Positions 10,582 through 23,090 of a stretch of 64,000 nt of DNA are shown here, piece after piece. Under the pieces are notes generated by a model. That model worked only from the letters and a program-made list of their open reading frames with translations. It had not been told where the DNA came from and ran no database searches. This stretch comes from Rhyzopertha dominica (Eukaryota > Arthropoda > Insecta > Coleoptera > Bostrichidae), in contig QCXZ01000041.1 in assembly GCA_025024175.1 (NCBI GenBank), positions 20,703,786-20,767,785 of the forward strand, read 5' to 3'. The position numbers and the translations under genes were made by a program. Positions within the stretch are counted from its first letter, which is position 1, and each line of letters opens with the position of its first letter.

Positions 10582-12636
10582 CGGTTTACTCCCAAATCGG
10601 CAGTTTGATATTATTATCAAGTTCAACCAAGGAATCTGTGCCTATGCTTAAAAAAATTCCAAGAATGATATAATATAGCAGCAACCTTACACTTTCAAAT
10701 AATAAGCTTTATTTCTTGTCATTAACTTTATAGTAGGACAACAGAAACCAACCGTGGTATTTGCATCTAAATATTTTTCATAACTATAATCATTGTCTGA
10801 ATATTCATAATCAGACTAGGCTAGGATCTAATTTAGCAATATATCATTGTTATTAGAGGCAATGAACATTAAAACAATTTAGCAAGTACATAAATATATT
10901 GTAACTTTAAATTCTTCCACTTTGAATTTGAAAAGCTTACATTTTTTAACAAATCATCAAAATTAAACTATTTAGAAATTTTAGAGATGTACAAAATTTT
11001 AAGTGACTAAAATTAAGCAATTCGCAATTATTCTTGCAATTTCAGTTCTCCCGTTCTAAATTTTTTTATTTTATGTTGTTGGTTTGACACTTTCTTTCCA
11101 TTTTTAGTCAAGATTTCTTGTTTAGACTTTTAGATTTATTTTATTAATATGAGTATTGCATAATATATTTTTACTTTTGTAATTTCATACTGACGTAGTA
11201 GATTCAGCTTGGCGAGGGTTATTTTACCAGAATAAATTTAGGAAATCCACATTGAAAAATATGGATAAGTTTTTAAGGATTCTCATTGGGTTGTCATTTT
11301 CTATCTTTATAATATAATCTTCCTGTTCTGCAATTTTAGTGGATACCTGTTAGCTGCCAAATATTAGTTTTAGAGGCCCATATTGGAGAGATTAAAATCT
11401 CCAATACTAAAACCTCGATCTACATACTACATTTATGATAGAAATAGAAACGTATATATCTTCCCCGTGACGTGAATTTTCTACAACAAACAGCAGAGTA
11501 ACATAATAGTAACAGTCAATAAAGGTAGTTAAACACTTTCAAACGGGACACAATATATTTTTTATGAACGAAATACTTGCAAGAGCAATAAGTACATATA
11601 AAAACAAGAAATGAGAACGAAATGCCGGATGGAAAAGTTACAAAATGATGTCTTCAACATGACCCTCAAAAATAAAATTCTGTTAACTGTAACTTCATCT
11701 TTCCGACTTACATTTAATATCTAAATTTTGAGTAAACAAAGCATATGAAAATGAAATATTATACATTATATTCGTAATTTGTACCTACTGTGAAACAAAG
11801 TAACATTAACCAATACAAAGCTTGAAGTGTAAGCTAGATCAGAAGTTAATAAACGACTAATAAGATTAAGGAAAATAATTTAGCTTTCTTCGTTTTCTGA
11901 CAATTTATAAAATAGACAATTAAGTGAACAGTAGACAACCTTACAAATACAAAAAGTATTAAAAGAAAAGTCTGCTACAACTGATTAACCTCTTTGTTGC
12001 AATATGTGTCAGAATTTTACAACACGCAGCAAGATACCATTATATAAAAAATGTTTGTTTTGTCCTTATGGTTTCTTAATCTCGAAAAATGTACACTTCA
12101 TAAGTTGTAACAATTTAAAATTTACATTTTCCAGATACCTAGAGTTCCTAGGGGACGTGGTCCCTTTTTATTCTCGCTCTTTGGTAATTATTACGTATCG
12201 TGTCATTACAAGATTTCTGGTGTTTGACGTTAATCCAGATTCATACAGAGTCCGACAGAATGAAGTACTTATTCTTAGAGTTAATTTATTTCATAATATA
12301 TTCACATATAAATCCAAATCATGTCGCCATGATTTCTATGTTGTAAAGTCCTAAACGATTTGCTGAACGACACTCATTAGCACTAGATTAGATACATATT
12401 CCAAATCCAAACCGAAGTTTTTGGCCCATTCTGAAAGATACGCTTCCATTCTTATAAAATTCCAGTCGTACAAAAACTTGTGCCTCAGGATTTTGTAACA
12501 CGCACTAATTTTTGCGAAGAACTATTTGCTGATAACAAGGAAAAAAAGATGAAGCTCATTTTCATCTGACCGGTTAGATTAATAAACAGAACTTTTGGGA
12601 GAGCAACAATCCACGTGGGCGACCGCCATGTGTAGG
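10582..12636. other. AT-rich intergenic DNA without identified features
   Basis: No motif-bearing reading frame, RNA gene or repeat boundary was recognised. The 12004-12354 open frame has no recognisable domain. Confidence 0.5.
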
Positions 12637-13435
12637 CCAGAGAAATATAGTGGGGAGAAGACGCATAGGCCGACTGCGCATCCCAATTCAGCTGGGATAC
12701 TGTAATGGTCGCCATATTGTTCACAGAAACGTCAAAAATCAGACAGTGTTGTCAAATGGCAGTACTTTTTTTGAATTAAAAGAACTTTATGTACCTATAC
12801 CTATAAAAATGAAAAATTGATGTAAACTTATTTTGCAGTGTAAATGGTACTAGATATTATTTAAAAATATATAATTATAACAAATAATTAGTGCAAAAAA
12901 TTTATTAAGGATTATAATATTTACTTATGCAGGGAAACTTCGAACGTATGTACACTCTTTAACTATACAACTCATAACTAAAATTAATGAAACTACCAAA
13001 TAAAACTAAGAAGTAAGTCGTGCAAGCAGAGAACAAAATCACAATCACAATAGCTAACGCCAGGGGTCACGCAATGTAAACAAAACAATGCTACGAGCAT
13101 AGAATAACATGTGGCAACGCCGGTCTGGGATCTTTGTTTACGTGCTGTGTAACTGATGACAGTTAATTGACGACAAACATTGTCCGTATCAAATTAGCCA
13201 TTTAATTGATATTTATAGAACATTCCAAGAACAGGTCAAACTGATTTTAGTATTTCAACACTGCTACATCAAATTGGTCTGCATTTACCCTATTTTTAAG
13301 TGAAACCGTGGCACAAGATGTCATTATTTAAAGTAAGCGTAAAAAGTTTGACGTTCTCGTGGACAATATGGCAGCCCCCTTGTTTACTAGCATTCGCGCA
13401 GATCTATGAGCGTTCTCCCCACTCTAGTTCTCTGG
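12637..13435. mobile_element. Non-autonomous element with inverted termini, 799 bp
   Basis: The left end reads CCAGAGAAATATAGTGGGGA and the right end is its approximate inverted copy, TCTCCCCACTCTAGTTCTCT then GG. The arms continue inward for about 90 bp, including GCCATATTGT near 12711 against an inverted match near 13365. TGTAGG outside the left end and TGTAAG outside the right could be a degraded target duplication. Similar GCGACCGCCAT.TGTAGG strings occur at about 12619 and 13673 in direct orientation. It has no coding capacity. Confidence 0.7.
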
Positions 13436-14507
13436 TGTAAGCTTAGTCCTAGCAGCTAGCCTTATCGGTAGTCCGTTTTTTAAATCTCCGATAGATGTCT
13501 CTGGCGGCGGTTTCCTGTGACGAGCACAGTTCTCACTGCTGCCAAGTTTCCTATATCAAAACAAACAATGAGCAGCTGTTTCGGCTTATTAAGTCTCCTC
13601 GGAACGGATACTGATATAGGCACAATGTAGACAACATGGCACAGTTCTAATTTCCCGTTATAATCCATGTAAGCGACCGCCATTTGTAGGCAAAATGTTT
13701 TCATCTGTGCAACTATATAAAAGCACAAAGTAGAAAAACCCTATCTTTATTAAGAAAAACAAATACTCTAAAAATTACGATTACAATACCTAAACAGGAC
13801 CGGTTGAAAACTCTAAAAGTATATTTTTATAGCTTTTTCACTAAATTTTTGTGATTGATAGAACATGATTTCTTAGAGTGGACAACTTTTTCGTTCAAAG
13901 TGGACAACGCCCATTCTTCAACCTATATTCAATGCTTTCATGATTGGTTTCAAGAGTGCCAGCACCACGGAAGGGGTCATTTGATTCATATCATACCTAT
14001 TTAAAAAATTAAATTTCCTCCCTTTATTTTTAAATGAAAAGTGAGTTATTCATAAAAAAGCAACTTAAATTGGATGCTTGATTCTGGCATAGAAAGTCAG
14101 CTTCAAACTTCAAGGTTATCTTAACCCTAACTCGAACATATTTTTGACTGAAATAATTTCCTCTTGATTGTAGTTTGTACTTTTAACTTTTAGTATCTTA
14201 CACCAGAAGCTGCAATCTAACTGACTACCTGTAATATATTTGCCACTAACCTGAAGAGGTCTGATAAATCAAGAAGCTGGCAATGGCAGTTGAGCGTTCA
14301 TATCATTTTTATTTAATGTACCCTATACATATTAACCTCAGGATCTGCGAGTACACATTCTTCCTCAGAATTCAGTTTATTTAAAAAAAACTTTTCATAT
14401 TAGCCAAATCTCAAAGCATGGCGTTGTTAAATATCCGGTTGGTATAAATTTTTCTGGAAAGGGAGATCCAGAAGTCTTAAATTACACTCATGGTAAAATA
14501 GTATTAA
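13436..14507. other. Intergenic DNA without identified features
   Basis: I see no gene or repeat boundary beyond the short direct match to the left flank of the preceding element. Confidence 0.45.
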
Positions 14508-14725
14508 GCTAACGTTCGGGGAGGTTGGGACCGAACGTGGCGTAATCGGGCGTGTTATTTAGTGCGACGCGCCGTCGGTAGGTGTCGCTCGGGACGCACT
14601 CGTCACTGGAGGCCGCGACCACGCCGCTAATTTACACACCGCGCGACCTGTGTTGTGGGAGTTCCCGGGTCAAATCGCCGGTGTACATGGGATTTGCCGG
14701 AAACAGTTTTTCGGGAACGCTTGGG
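14508..14725. other. CpG-rich island with a strong hairpin
   Basis: In an otherwise AT-rich window this stretch carries many CG dinucleotides (GCGACGCGCCGTCGG, GGCCGCGACCACGCCGC, ACACCGCGCGACC). An 8-bp perfect stem, ACGTTCGG at 14512-14519 and CCGAACGT at 14531-14538, opens it. No reading frame of note. It could be a promoter/5' UTR or part of an unrecognised mobile element. Confidence 0.6.
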
Positions 14726-16144
14726 GGTAGAGCAAACGTGGGTATTGTTTAACACACAATTGGAGGTTTAGAGGCACAAGTGCTACAAAATTCAGTTAGT
14801 GCTCGTCATTAATAAAAATATCTGACGTCAATTCACTTTAATAACAACAGCGCTTGTATTAGCTAATTATAATAAATTATAGATATATGAAATACAACTA
14901 AAGGATTAAACATGCCATAACAACANATACGAATATTAAATGATTATCTACGAAGTAAATATACAAAAGTTACAGTGGAGGATCCATGGGGAGGCTACAC
15001 CCCCCAGGAAACCTGGTCTTCCCTTAAAATCAGGTCAATTTTACTTGAAAAGTGATTTTAATTTGGAATCTTAGTATGTAATTAATGACTCATTAGAGCG
15101 CGCGCGCGTCAGTTTTGCTCGGTAGCCTGTCTGCATTTTGACGTAATTATAATATGGCATGAAGTGAAACACCCTACAATGGGTCATGATTGCGTTTATC
15201 TCTTCGTGCAATTTTTTTAATAAATATACGGAAAATTATAGACGCAAACAACAAAAAAAACTTTCCTGTATTCAGGTTTGTTGTTACCCCCTTCCCAAGC
15301 GCCTTCGCTGCAGAAATGTTACGTACAATTATAATTTGATAAGATGTCTTAGTTGACAAAAACTTACGTATTTCAGATCTTGCAATATTTGGCCAAATAA
15401 TTAAAAAAAACACATTTTTATTTTATTATATGAACCATATAAATATATAAACAAATTTACAACGAAGTGCAGAAAAAATAAAACAACCAACAGAGACTAA
15501 CGTAAATGCAGATTATCGCCTTAACGACTTATAGTGCGTCAGGCTCTTTATATTTGACAATGATACTTAATCATTTATGATCGACTCTATACTTTAGCTC
15601 TATAAACTAAAGATTTTATATGATGCCACATGCAATCTTATAATAAAGGATCGTTGTAGGCATAGAATAAGGCTGCCACGACACATCAAACGGCCTAAAA
15701 AGATTCGTCGTTTTAGATGTACGTATCTTGCCTCAAATTGAGGGCAACATGGTCCGAAAGTTCAGTTTGATTATCTGGAAGGAAGACCAAGTAACCATGG
15801 AGATTTATATATTTAAGTAATAAGGTAATAAGGCGATATTATATTCTTATTACTATATTTATTACTCACGATAGTCGTAACTAATTGGACGACCGAAGTT
15901 ACTTGTCAAAGATGTGCACTAAAACAGTTGTCNCTTTAATCACGCCAAACACTAAGAACAGCACGGCTTAACTATAAGATTAACAAGTGTTACAAGCAAA
16001 GGCAGCTGCAAACCTCGGGCATGTACCCGCAACACGCTTAATTTAAAAAAGACAGAAAATATCATCGAGCTGTGACTATATCTGGAACTTCTACCATAAC
16101 ATATGCTTTCCTCGCGTTGCAAATCTATAAGGAACACCAATGGA
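14726..16144. other. Intergenic DNA with a possible degraded hAT-type end at 14973
   Basis: CAGTGGAGGATCCATGGGGA at 14973 resembles hAT-type element termini (CAGTGGCG... followed by a G run). I did not find its partner end. A run of GCGCGCGCG lies near 15098. No coding signal. Confidence 0.35.
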
Positions 16145-16152
16145 GCTATTAT

Positions 16153-16903
16153 CAGTGATGGGCGCGTAGAATACTCCATGTAGATTACGCCATTATCTAT
16201 GCGTAAACTATGTAATATTCTACTTTAAAAGTCGACTGTAGAAAATAACATTATGTAGATAAACAGCAAACTAGTAATATTTAGCACTTCAGCTTCAAAT
16301 GCCTCAAATGACAGTATTATTTTGTATATTATTATTTTTGTTGCTTCCTAACTAAACAAAATACTACTTCGTTGTAATTAAAATAACTAAACACACGTTA
16401 AACAGCAATAACTTGATTCGGCATACAGTTGTTAGGGCCAGAAGACACAAGTGTGCTTTGGAGCCCTCAATCGGTCAATGGGTTCTTAAATGACTGTAAA
16501 CTAAGATTTTATTATCTTTCTTGTCTATAAACGGAAGAAGACGGGCTATTTCATATGCTACCTATTATACCTAATATACTCGTAGAAGAAAAGACTTCGA
16601 AACGCATGTTTTGTCCCAAAGAAGTAAGAAAACCGTTTGGGTATTCTGATGACTTACTAAAATAAGTTATGCAAATTTGTAATATAAATATCAAAAAACT
16701 GGAGTGCTTTAAAAATTTTTAAGAATTGACCCATAAAACAGGGAAATTGGAACAAAATAATTTGCACAATACACTTAATATACAATAGCCATAACATACT
16801 CGTCTCATATTTTCTACTCAAAATCTACGCCAAAATGCTTGATCTAGATTTTCTACGTGGGTAATGTAGAAAATTATAATTTACGCGTAAACGCCCATCA
16901 CTG
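16153..16903. mobile_element. hAT-like non-autonomous element, 751 bp
   Basis: The termini are CAGTGATGGGCG at the left and CGCCCATCACTG at the right. GCTATTAT is present exactly on both sides (16145-16152 and 16904-16911), the 8-bp target duplication expected of hAT elements. No transposase is encoded; similar CGTAGAA and TTCTACGTG strings recur inside both ends. Confidence 0.92.
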
Positions 16904-16911
16904 GCTATTAT

Positions 16912-19900
16912 ATAATGTGAAAAAGGATGACGAGAATATGACTTCTTGGACACCAGTAACTGCTTTCATGCTACATGACTATATTCTATATATACATAGT
17001 ATGTAGAGACCAACTGAATTCCGCGATGTTGTTATAGCAGCCTTATATCTGCCTGCATGTGCCACAAAGAAGGCTATAGCAGCTTGTTACCGATATACCA
17101 TTCTTGGCTTTGAGAATGAACATAAATAAGAGCTGAAATGGTCTGCTCACTGCTTAGTTTACGGAACATAGTTACCAGACAGTTAATCTGAAATCACCTG
17201 CGTTCGTGTTTTTACAGTATAAATCTATTTCTTGTGCTAGTTGCTATTAGATCATCTTGCGGAAAGGCCCACAATGTGAAGGATTAAATAATAGGTTTTT
17301 GGTGGGAAAAAAACTGTTAAACCTCAAAGCAGTATAATCATCTTGCAACAAAGAGGTGGAAAGCCTGCACTATACTTTATAGAGCTGATGGAATAATTAC
17401 AGATACTTCAATATATAGAAAACTGTTTTGAGATTACTTGTCAATTTGTTCTAGCGTAAATCCACTGAAATCAATAATGACTCAGCATCCGTAAAATTAC
17501 ATGTAATTACTAATATAGTCCTACTACGTGCAGTTGCAGAGGGAGAAGACGACATAAATCCCATGTGCCGTATCAGGCTAATTAGAGCAAACAAACAGTG
17601 AAACTTAGGTAAATCCCAAATTGACCTGATCGCACATTTCGGAATTGCTGATGCTAAGTTTACTTTGGAAAGTAGACGTTTCAGGTTAGCGAGCAATATT
17701 GTGTAACAAAGTTCTCTCTTGCGTTAACCATCCAATCTTGAACAATATGCACCACAGCTATTTTGAATTAACAAGTCGAATTTCTCCCAAGTAGATATGG
17801 TTGTCAAAATAGAGTGTTACATTCCCTCAAGCTTAGAGGGTGATTAGTATAACCGAAATTGACAGCATGGTAAAAATAGGAATCATGAAAATATACTAGA
17901 CGAAAACTAAATGTGTATGCATATGCAGTATATGCAGTCTACTTGCAATAAATATTCATTACAATTGTCAAATGGACGTCAAATGTGATATATAAATTAT
18001 TTCAAAACAAAACAAAAAATTCTCTATTTGGTCTGTAGAAGTACATACTCTTCAAGATTCATAGTAAATCTAAAAAGCCTCAGACAGCTAGTAGCGAGTT
18101 GGAACATGGAACATTATTTTACTCTTACCTGTACTCCTGTCTGCAGTGCAGTGCAGACGGGCATGCAGTTTAGTAAACTGGTTTCCTAGCGACACCGGTG
18201 ACAGGTTGAAAAACTGCCATTGGTGCCACCTGACGTTACACTTCCATATCATTAGTTCAATATCAATTTAGAGTTATACATGTCCAATTTTAATATCACT
18301 TGAGCGTTTTACTAATGTGTTACAGTTTAATAAATGCAAAACTACTAATACAAAAACAAAAAAGAAAGAAATACATGTTTCATTTATTTTTTATAGTGAA
18401 AATATATAGCACGATACTACAGTCAAAATCAAGAAAGGAATTTGGATGTCTACATAAACAGCCACCTTATCTTGCTTCATGTTATAGTAACTATAAGTAT
18501 ATACCTCACCTTGCATGTAAAGATGCCAATTAGGTAAACCATTCCTCTATACAAAGACATAGCAATAAACACACTAGATTCAAAAAATTGTCATTCTCAA
18601 TCTGTTTTATTGACCTTCCAATATTATTCATCTACTTCTCCAATTACCCGTTAATTTATAATGCAAATAAAGTTCGACAGTAGCACTATTATGACGTTGG
18701 CAACTTACTAAGGAGGATTCACTTGACCGCGTTCTTTGTTTTGTGTATGTATTTTTAAGTCAGCTATTTTAATAATTTATGCACAAAGGAATTAAAATAG
18801 ATGGTATTTACAATTGAAGCTTATTAATTTACGGATTATATCTTCTTATTTCGAAAATAATCAAAAATACAACAATAATTATCAAAGCTATTTAATAATG
18901 ATTTGGAGGTTAGTAAATAACCGTGCAGTCAGTAGAGTGTGCCATCATACTCTGGGGAACTTGTATGTATTTACAATAATTTGTTGTGCCCGCAACAAAA
19001 AGATCGAGGAAGGAAAGTCCACAAACTTTCCTCCTGTTTAATACATGATTCGTTGATTCTGGAAATTTTTTAGTAATCATTATTCCTCTCCATTGCAGAT
19101 TCCAGTCTATTTTACTCTTTTTGTAAACGCGATAAAACAAGTAAACCACTACGCAGAAAAAGGCAGTGTCATACGACACACCTTAACAATAGTCGCAGGT
19201 TACTCCATTTACTAACAACTGCATAAGCAAAAACAAATATCGAAGATTTTGGGATTTTTATCAATTTCTGCAGCCATTTATTTCACAATTTTCAAGTACT
19301 TTAATGAAATTTTCAGTTAGCTGCTTAAGGTTTTCTGTATTAGTGTTTATAACGAAAAGGATTAAATTTCGTACCACAAAGTGTTGACATAAGCCGCTTA
19401 CCTATTGCACAAAAATAAACTTCCCTTTACTGCCTAGGGGCAGTACTACTTTATTTCAGGACGTTGAATTATACAATTCCTTGTGAAGCTCGAACGACGC
19501 AGAACTACTTTCAAATAATAGGATGCAGGTTCATGTTACGTAAGGAAATGTATATCCACGTAAAAATAACATCTCAAAGGTATTCGTGACATTATCGGAA
19601 TTTTCGTTTCCATTTTCCAATGTGCAATAGGATAAACAAAGCGTCCCCTGATATAATTTCAGACCCGACAGCGACGCAAAAAACATAAAAAGTCCGTTTT
19701 CTGCGAGAAAACAATCAGTTTGAGTTGATATTAAATATGTATGAAGCAATCATAACGCATTATTCATGTCCACGGATTCCGTTCGGAGGAGTTCACGTTT
19801 TGAACGTCGCCCTCTTGTTCAATAAATACACTCTGTATAATACTGCCATCTGCTTATGTATTCCATTAGGTAATTCGAGTAGTAGGACGTTTATCATGTA

Positions 19901-20862
19901 TTATTCCATATTTTATCGCTTTCTTTTCCATATTGTCTCCCGAATTATGGAAATGCAATTTCGATGCGCGAAATCGANTCCATTTTTAGAGTGACAATCT
20001 GATTGTTTCCCTAAGCTGCCCGCAAGCTACTGTGGCTCATGTATTGATGTTGTAACAACTTATTTAACGTTCCTGTTTTGCCGAATGTATTTATACCTTC
20101 CTGTCAGTATTTCCATGTGTAGTGTCTGTCTGTATTTATTTTTAAAAGAGATTTTTAAGTTTTATATTCAAATTTTGTGTTACCGGTATGTCATTCAGTC
20201 ATCATTCTTAGTCCTTCTTTGTGCAATTAGGGTTTGGTTTTAATATTGACTAAGAATAGTTATTTAATATGTCTAATACTTCCACTACAGTTAAGCATCA
20301 TGTCAATTACGGATGAGTAGATCTGCAAGAGTATAATGCATGGTTTAGTTAAGTTTTTAGAGCAGAGTTGTGAGCTGACTACGCTTTAGAGTATTTCTAT
20401 AGTTTTGTATGAATTTCTTTTTGACGTCTAGAAGTTCCGTCAAACCTTTTACGTACTGATCAATTTTGTCTTTCAGAACTTGTAAAATTAAGATATACTA
20501 TGGAACCATTTAAACCAATCCTTTTCGTAATCCTTGTAGAATATAGTAGCTTTCGTTTTGTGCTTTCCAGTTGATTCACTGTTACAGAGCTTTATAATAA
20601 TTTTTTCCTTGCAATCTTTTTTCTGCCATTTTTTTCTGTTTCCTGACAGTAAGTCAGAATCATCTTACGTGAAGTGTTTATTTACTTTCGGTGGATATTT
20701 TATGTAGTGCAGACACGTGATAAACATCTATTTGTCAGTGTTTTTTTTTGTATTATTTTTTTAGTGTTTAATGTACTCGTATATTGACAAACGTAACAGT
20801 ACACAGTATTTTTTATGGTTCCAGTATAAGTTTCATTAGTATTTCAGGTAGTGCAGAGAACG
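16912..20862. other. AT-rich intergenic DNA without identified features
   Basis: No recognisable protein, RNA or element boundary. A small palindrome, GGAAAGT...ACTTTCC, lies near 19013-19034. Open frames here show no family motifs. Confidence 0.45.
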
Positions 20863-20870
20863 CTTTATAC

Positions 20871-21135
20871 CAGTGGCGTAGCCAGGGGTGGGAGGGCAGA
20901 GGTGCAATTGCCCCCCCCCAGGAACTAAATTAAATTGATAATGGAATAGAAGCTTTTTACATTTAACGGTACAAATTTGTTGCAAACTATTGGTTTGTTG
21001 TATAATAAACATTTTTGCAAATTAAATATTAAAATTTAAGTCACAACTATTCTGTTTTTTTCTTGTCTGTACTTAACATTTTTATGTGTATGGAGCTTTG
21101 CCCCCCCCCAAGACACTTTTCTGGCTACACCACTG
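20871..21135. mobile_element. hAT-like MITE, 265 bp
   Basis: The left end is CAGTGGCGTAGCCAG and the right end CTGGCTACACCACTG. CTTTATAC occurs exactly on both sides (20863-20870 and 21136-21143). Runs of C/G follow each end (GGGGTGGGAGGG near 20885, CCCCCCCC near 21103). No coding capacity. Confidence 0.95.
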
Positions 21136-21143
21136 CTTTATAC

Positions 21144-22919
21144 CATACCATTATATTATATATTATAGTGATTTCCAGCGAAGGTGTTTTTGGCAGTTAT
21201 TCGCAGTTGTTGGTCTGACTGTTGGTACCTTTTTTGTCTATCGGTCTTATTATCTCAGTTAACTTTGTAACACTGTCCTTTATTTGGTTAAATAATACGT
21301 TCTATAAATTTTGTTCATGTAATTCTATGTAGCTCCTAAACTAGGTATTATAGAATTAAGACAACTTTTGTTTTAGTGGATCTCTTGTTCCTGTTGGAGT
21401 AATATCATTCGTCTTGATATGTTGGGTGCAATCAACTGACTATACGTTTTTTCAGATTGCTCCTATATATTGTCTCATTTTCTTTAAGTGTGGTCTTTAA
21501 ATTTTATTTATTGTAAGACTACGTTGACTTACGGAACACATAGAACAAAACAATATAAATAACAAAGAAACTGCTTTTACGGGGGAACAAAAAAGTAAAC
21601 AATAAGAAAGAAATATATTTATTATGGCTTCAGTCTAAGATAACACTCCCTTTGGTAACAGTTGGTTTCTTATGCAAGTGCAAAAGTCCGAAGTGGTAGC
21701 TATACATCTGGCCCTACAAAATTAAAATAATTGCATGGTGTAGTAAAACTTACGCAGAACTTTCTTAGTGTTAAGTTTGATATGTTACACAATAATTGTG
21801 CGTAACACTTGTTCAATTACATTTAGTAAATAGTGTTACTTTCTAAAATCAAGCAGAATGCTCGGACACTCGGCTTAATGGTTTGAATCAATGTGTTATT
21901 AAATGCGAAGTATACTATCCAAAATACGGCACTGCCTGTTAATACAGTGTGTGTGTAGGTCTTATAAGCAATTTGAGTTTGCTTTAGGTGTGGCAGAAGG
22001 AATTTACGTTTTCCCTAATATATTCGTATATCAACACAACCTAAATACAAACTAAAAGAGCACTAGAATTCCATGTCAAATGTACATCCTTTATTTTATT
22101 GACATTAAATTAACTACTGTTATGTAAGTAATCAAGGCACCAAAAAATTCTGCTGACCACAGAACACACCAATTAGAGATCTGTTATTTGTTAACTTTTT
22201 GATCTTCCAAAACTTTATTTTTTTTCCTTTAGATTTTGGAACAAGAGTTTAACATCATATTGCTTCCTTGAATGACCTGAAGAATTCAAGTGGTTATTCA
22301 AAGAGAAAGAAGTATTTGTTAGGCCAGCAGATTAAATACAACGAAAATAAAAGAAATCTAACTTCCATCGTTGAATAACCACTAAGTTAATGTCATGCAG
22401 TCGCATGTAGTTTATGACGAAGAACGAAGTTGAATATAAGCGAAATGTCAGATATGCTTTTTGGGGACAAAGTTTTTCATAAATTCTATTTAAATCACCA
22501 GTAAGTGTTATTTGCTGAAATGTGCTACGCTGAAGATTTTTTTTTTCAATAACATTTTTATACCCAGTAATCCCTTAACAATGGATATCTAAAATCCAGT
22601 TCAAAAACAAAATAAAATTTTTTAATTTCTGTTAATAAACACTCAATCACCCAACATTTCATTACCGTTAGAATCACTATAAACATACATATTTTGATTA
22701 TCCAAGGTTTGCAAACTACACTACGTAAGAGTATTAACCCACAGACAAAAAAGTTTTTTTTTTTTGGATCCCACTCCAATGGTGCTGTAGTGCAAAAGCA
22801 TTTCGAAAAAAATCGATTTTGGTTTCTTTATGGATTGGTATCTGCAAAACAAGCACTTCCAATTCTAACCCAGCTCTGCTGTTTATTCTGCTTTGTAATA
22901 ACCTTGAATTTACCATTAA
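21144..22919. other. AT-rich intergenic DNA without identified features
   Basis: No family-level similarity recognised. Overlapping open frames on both strands near 22558-22934 lack known motifs. Confidence 0.4.
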
Positions 22920-23090
22920 CCCGCCCCCACGCAATTTTTTCCGGCGCCATTATCACGTACGAGTTTCTGTGGGACTGTCATAAACAGCCCTCTTATCATA
23001 ATCGAGGGCCAAGTGGCGTATAAACACTGACGGCTTTAATTTGTTTGTGCCCNGCTATTAATTCAGTCATTCAACGATCGCAGCGCCGAA
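22920..23090. other. Mixed-composition non-coding island, possible regulatory element
   Basis: This stretch has higher GC and complexity than its flanks and contains a CCCTC...GAGGG stem near 22990-23010 with a TTATCA (GATA-type) site in the loop. No repeat boundary or reading frame explains it. A regulatory role is inference. Confidence 0.3.

Noticed and set aside
12004..12354. 116-residue open frame
   Set aside because: No family motif; composition like the surrounding intergenic DNA.
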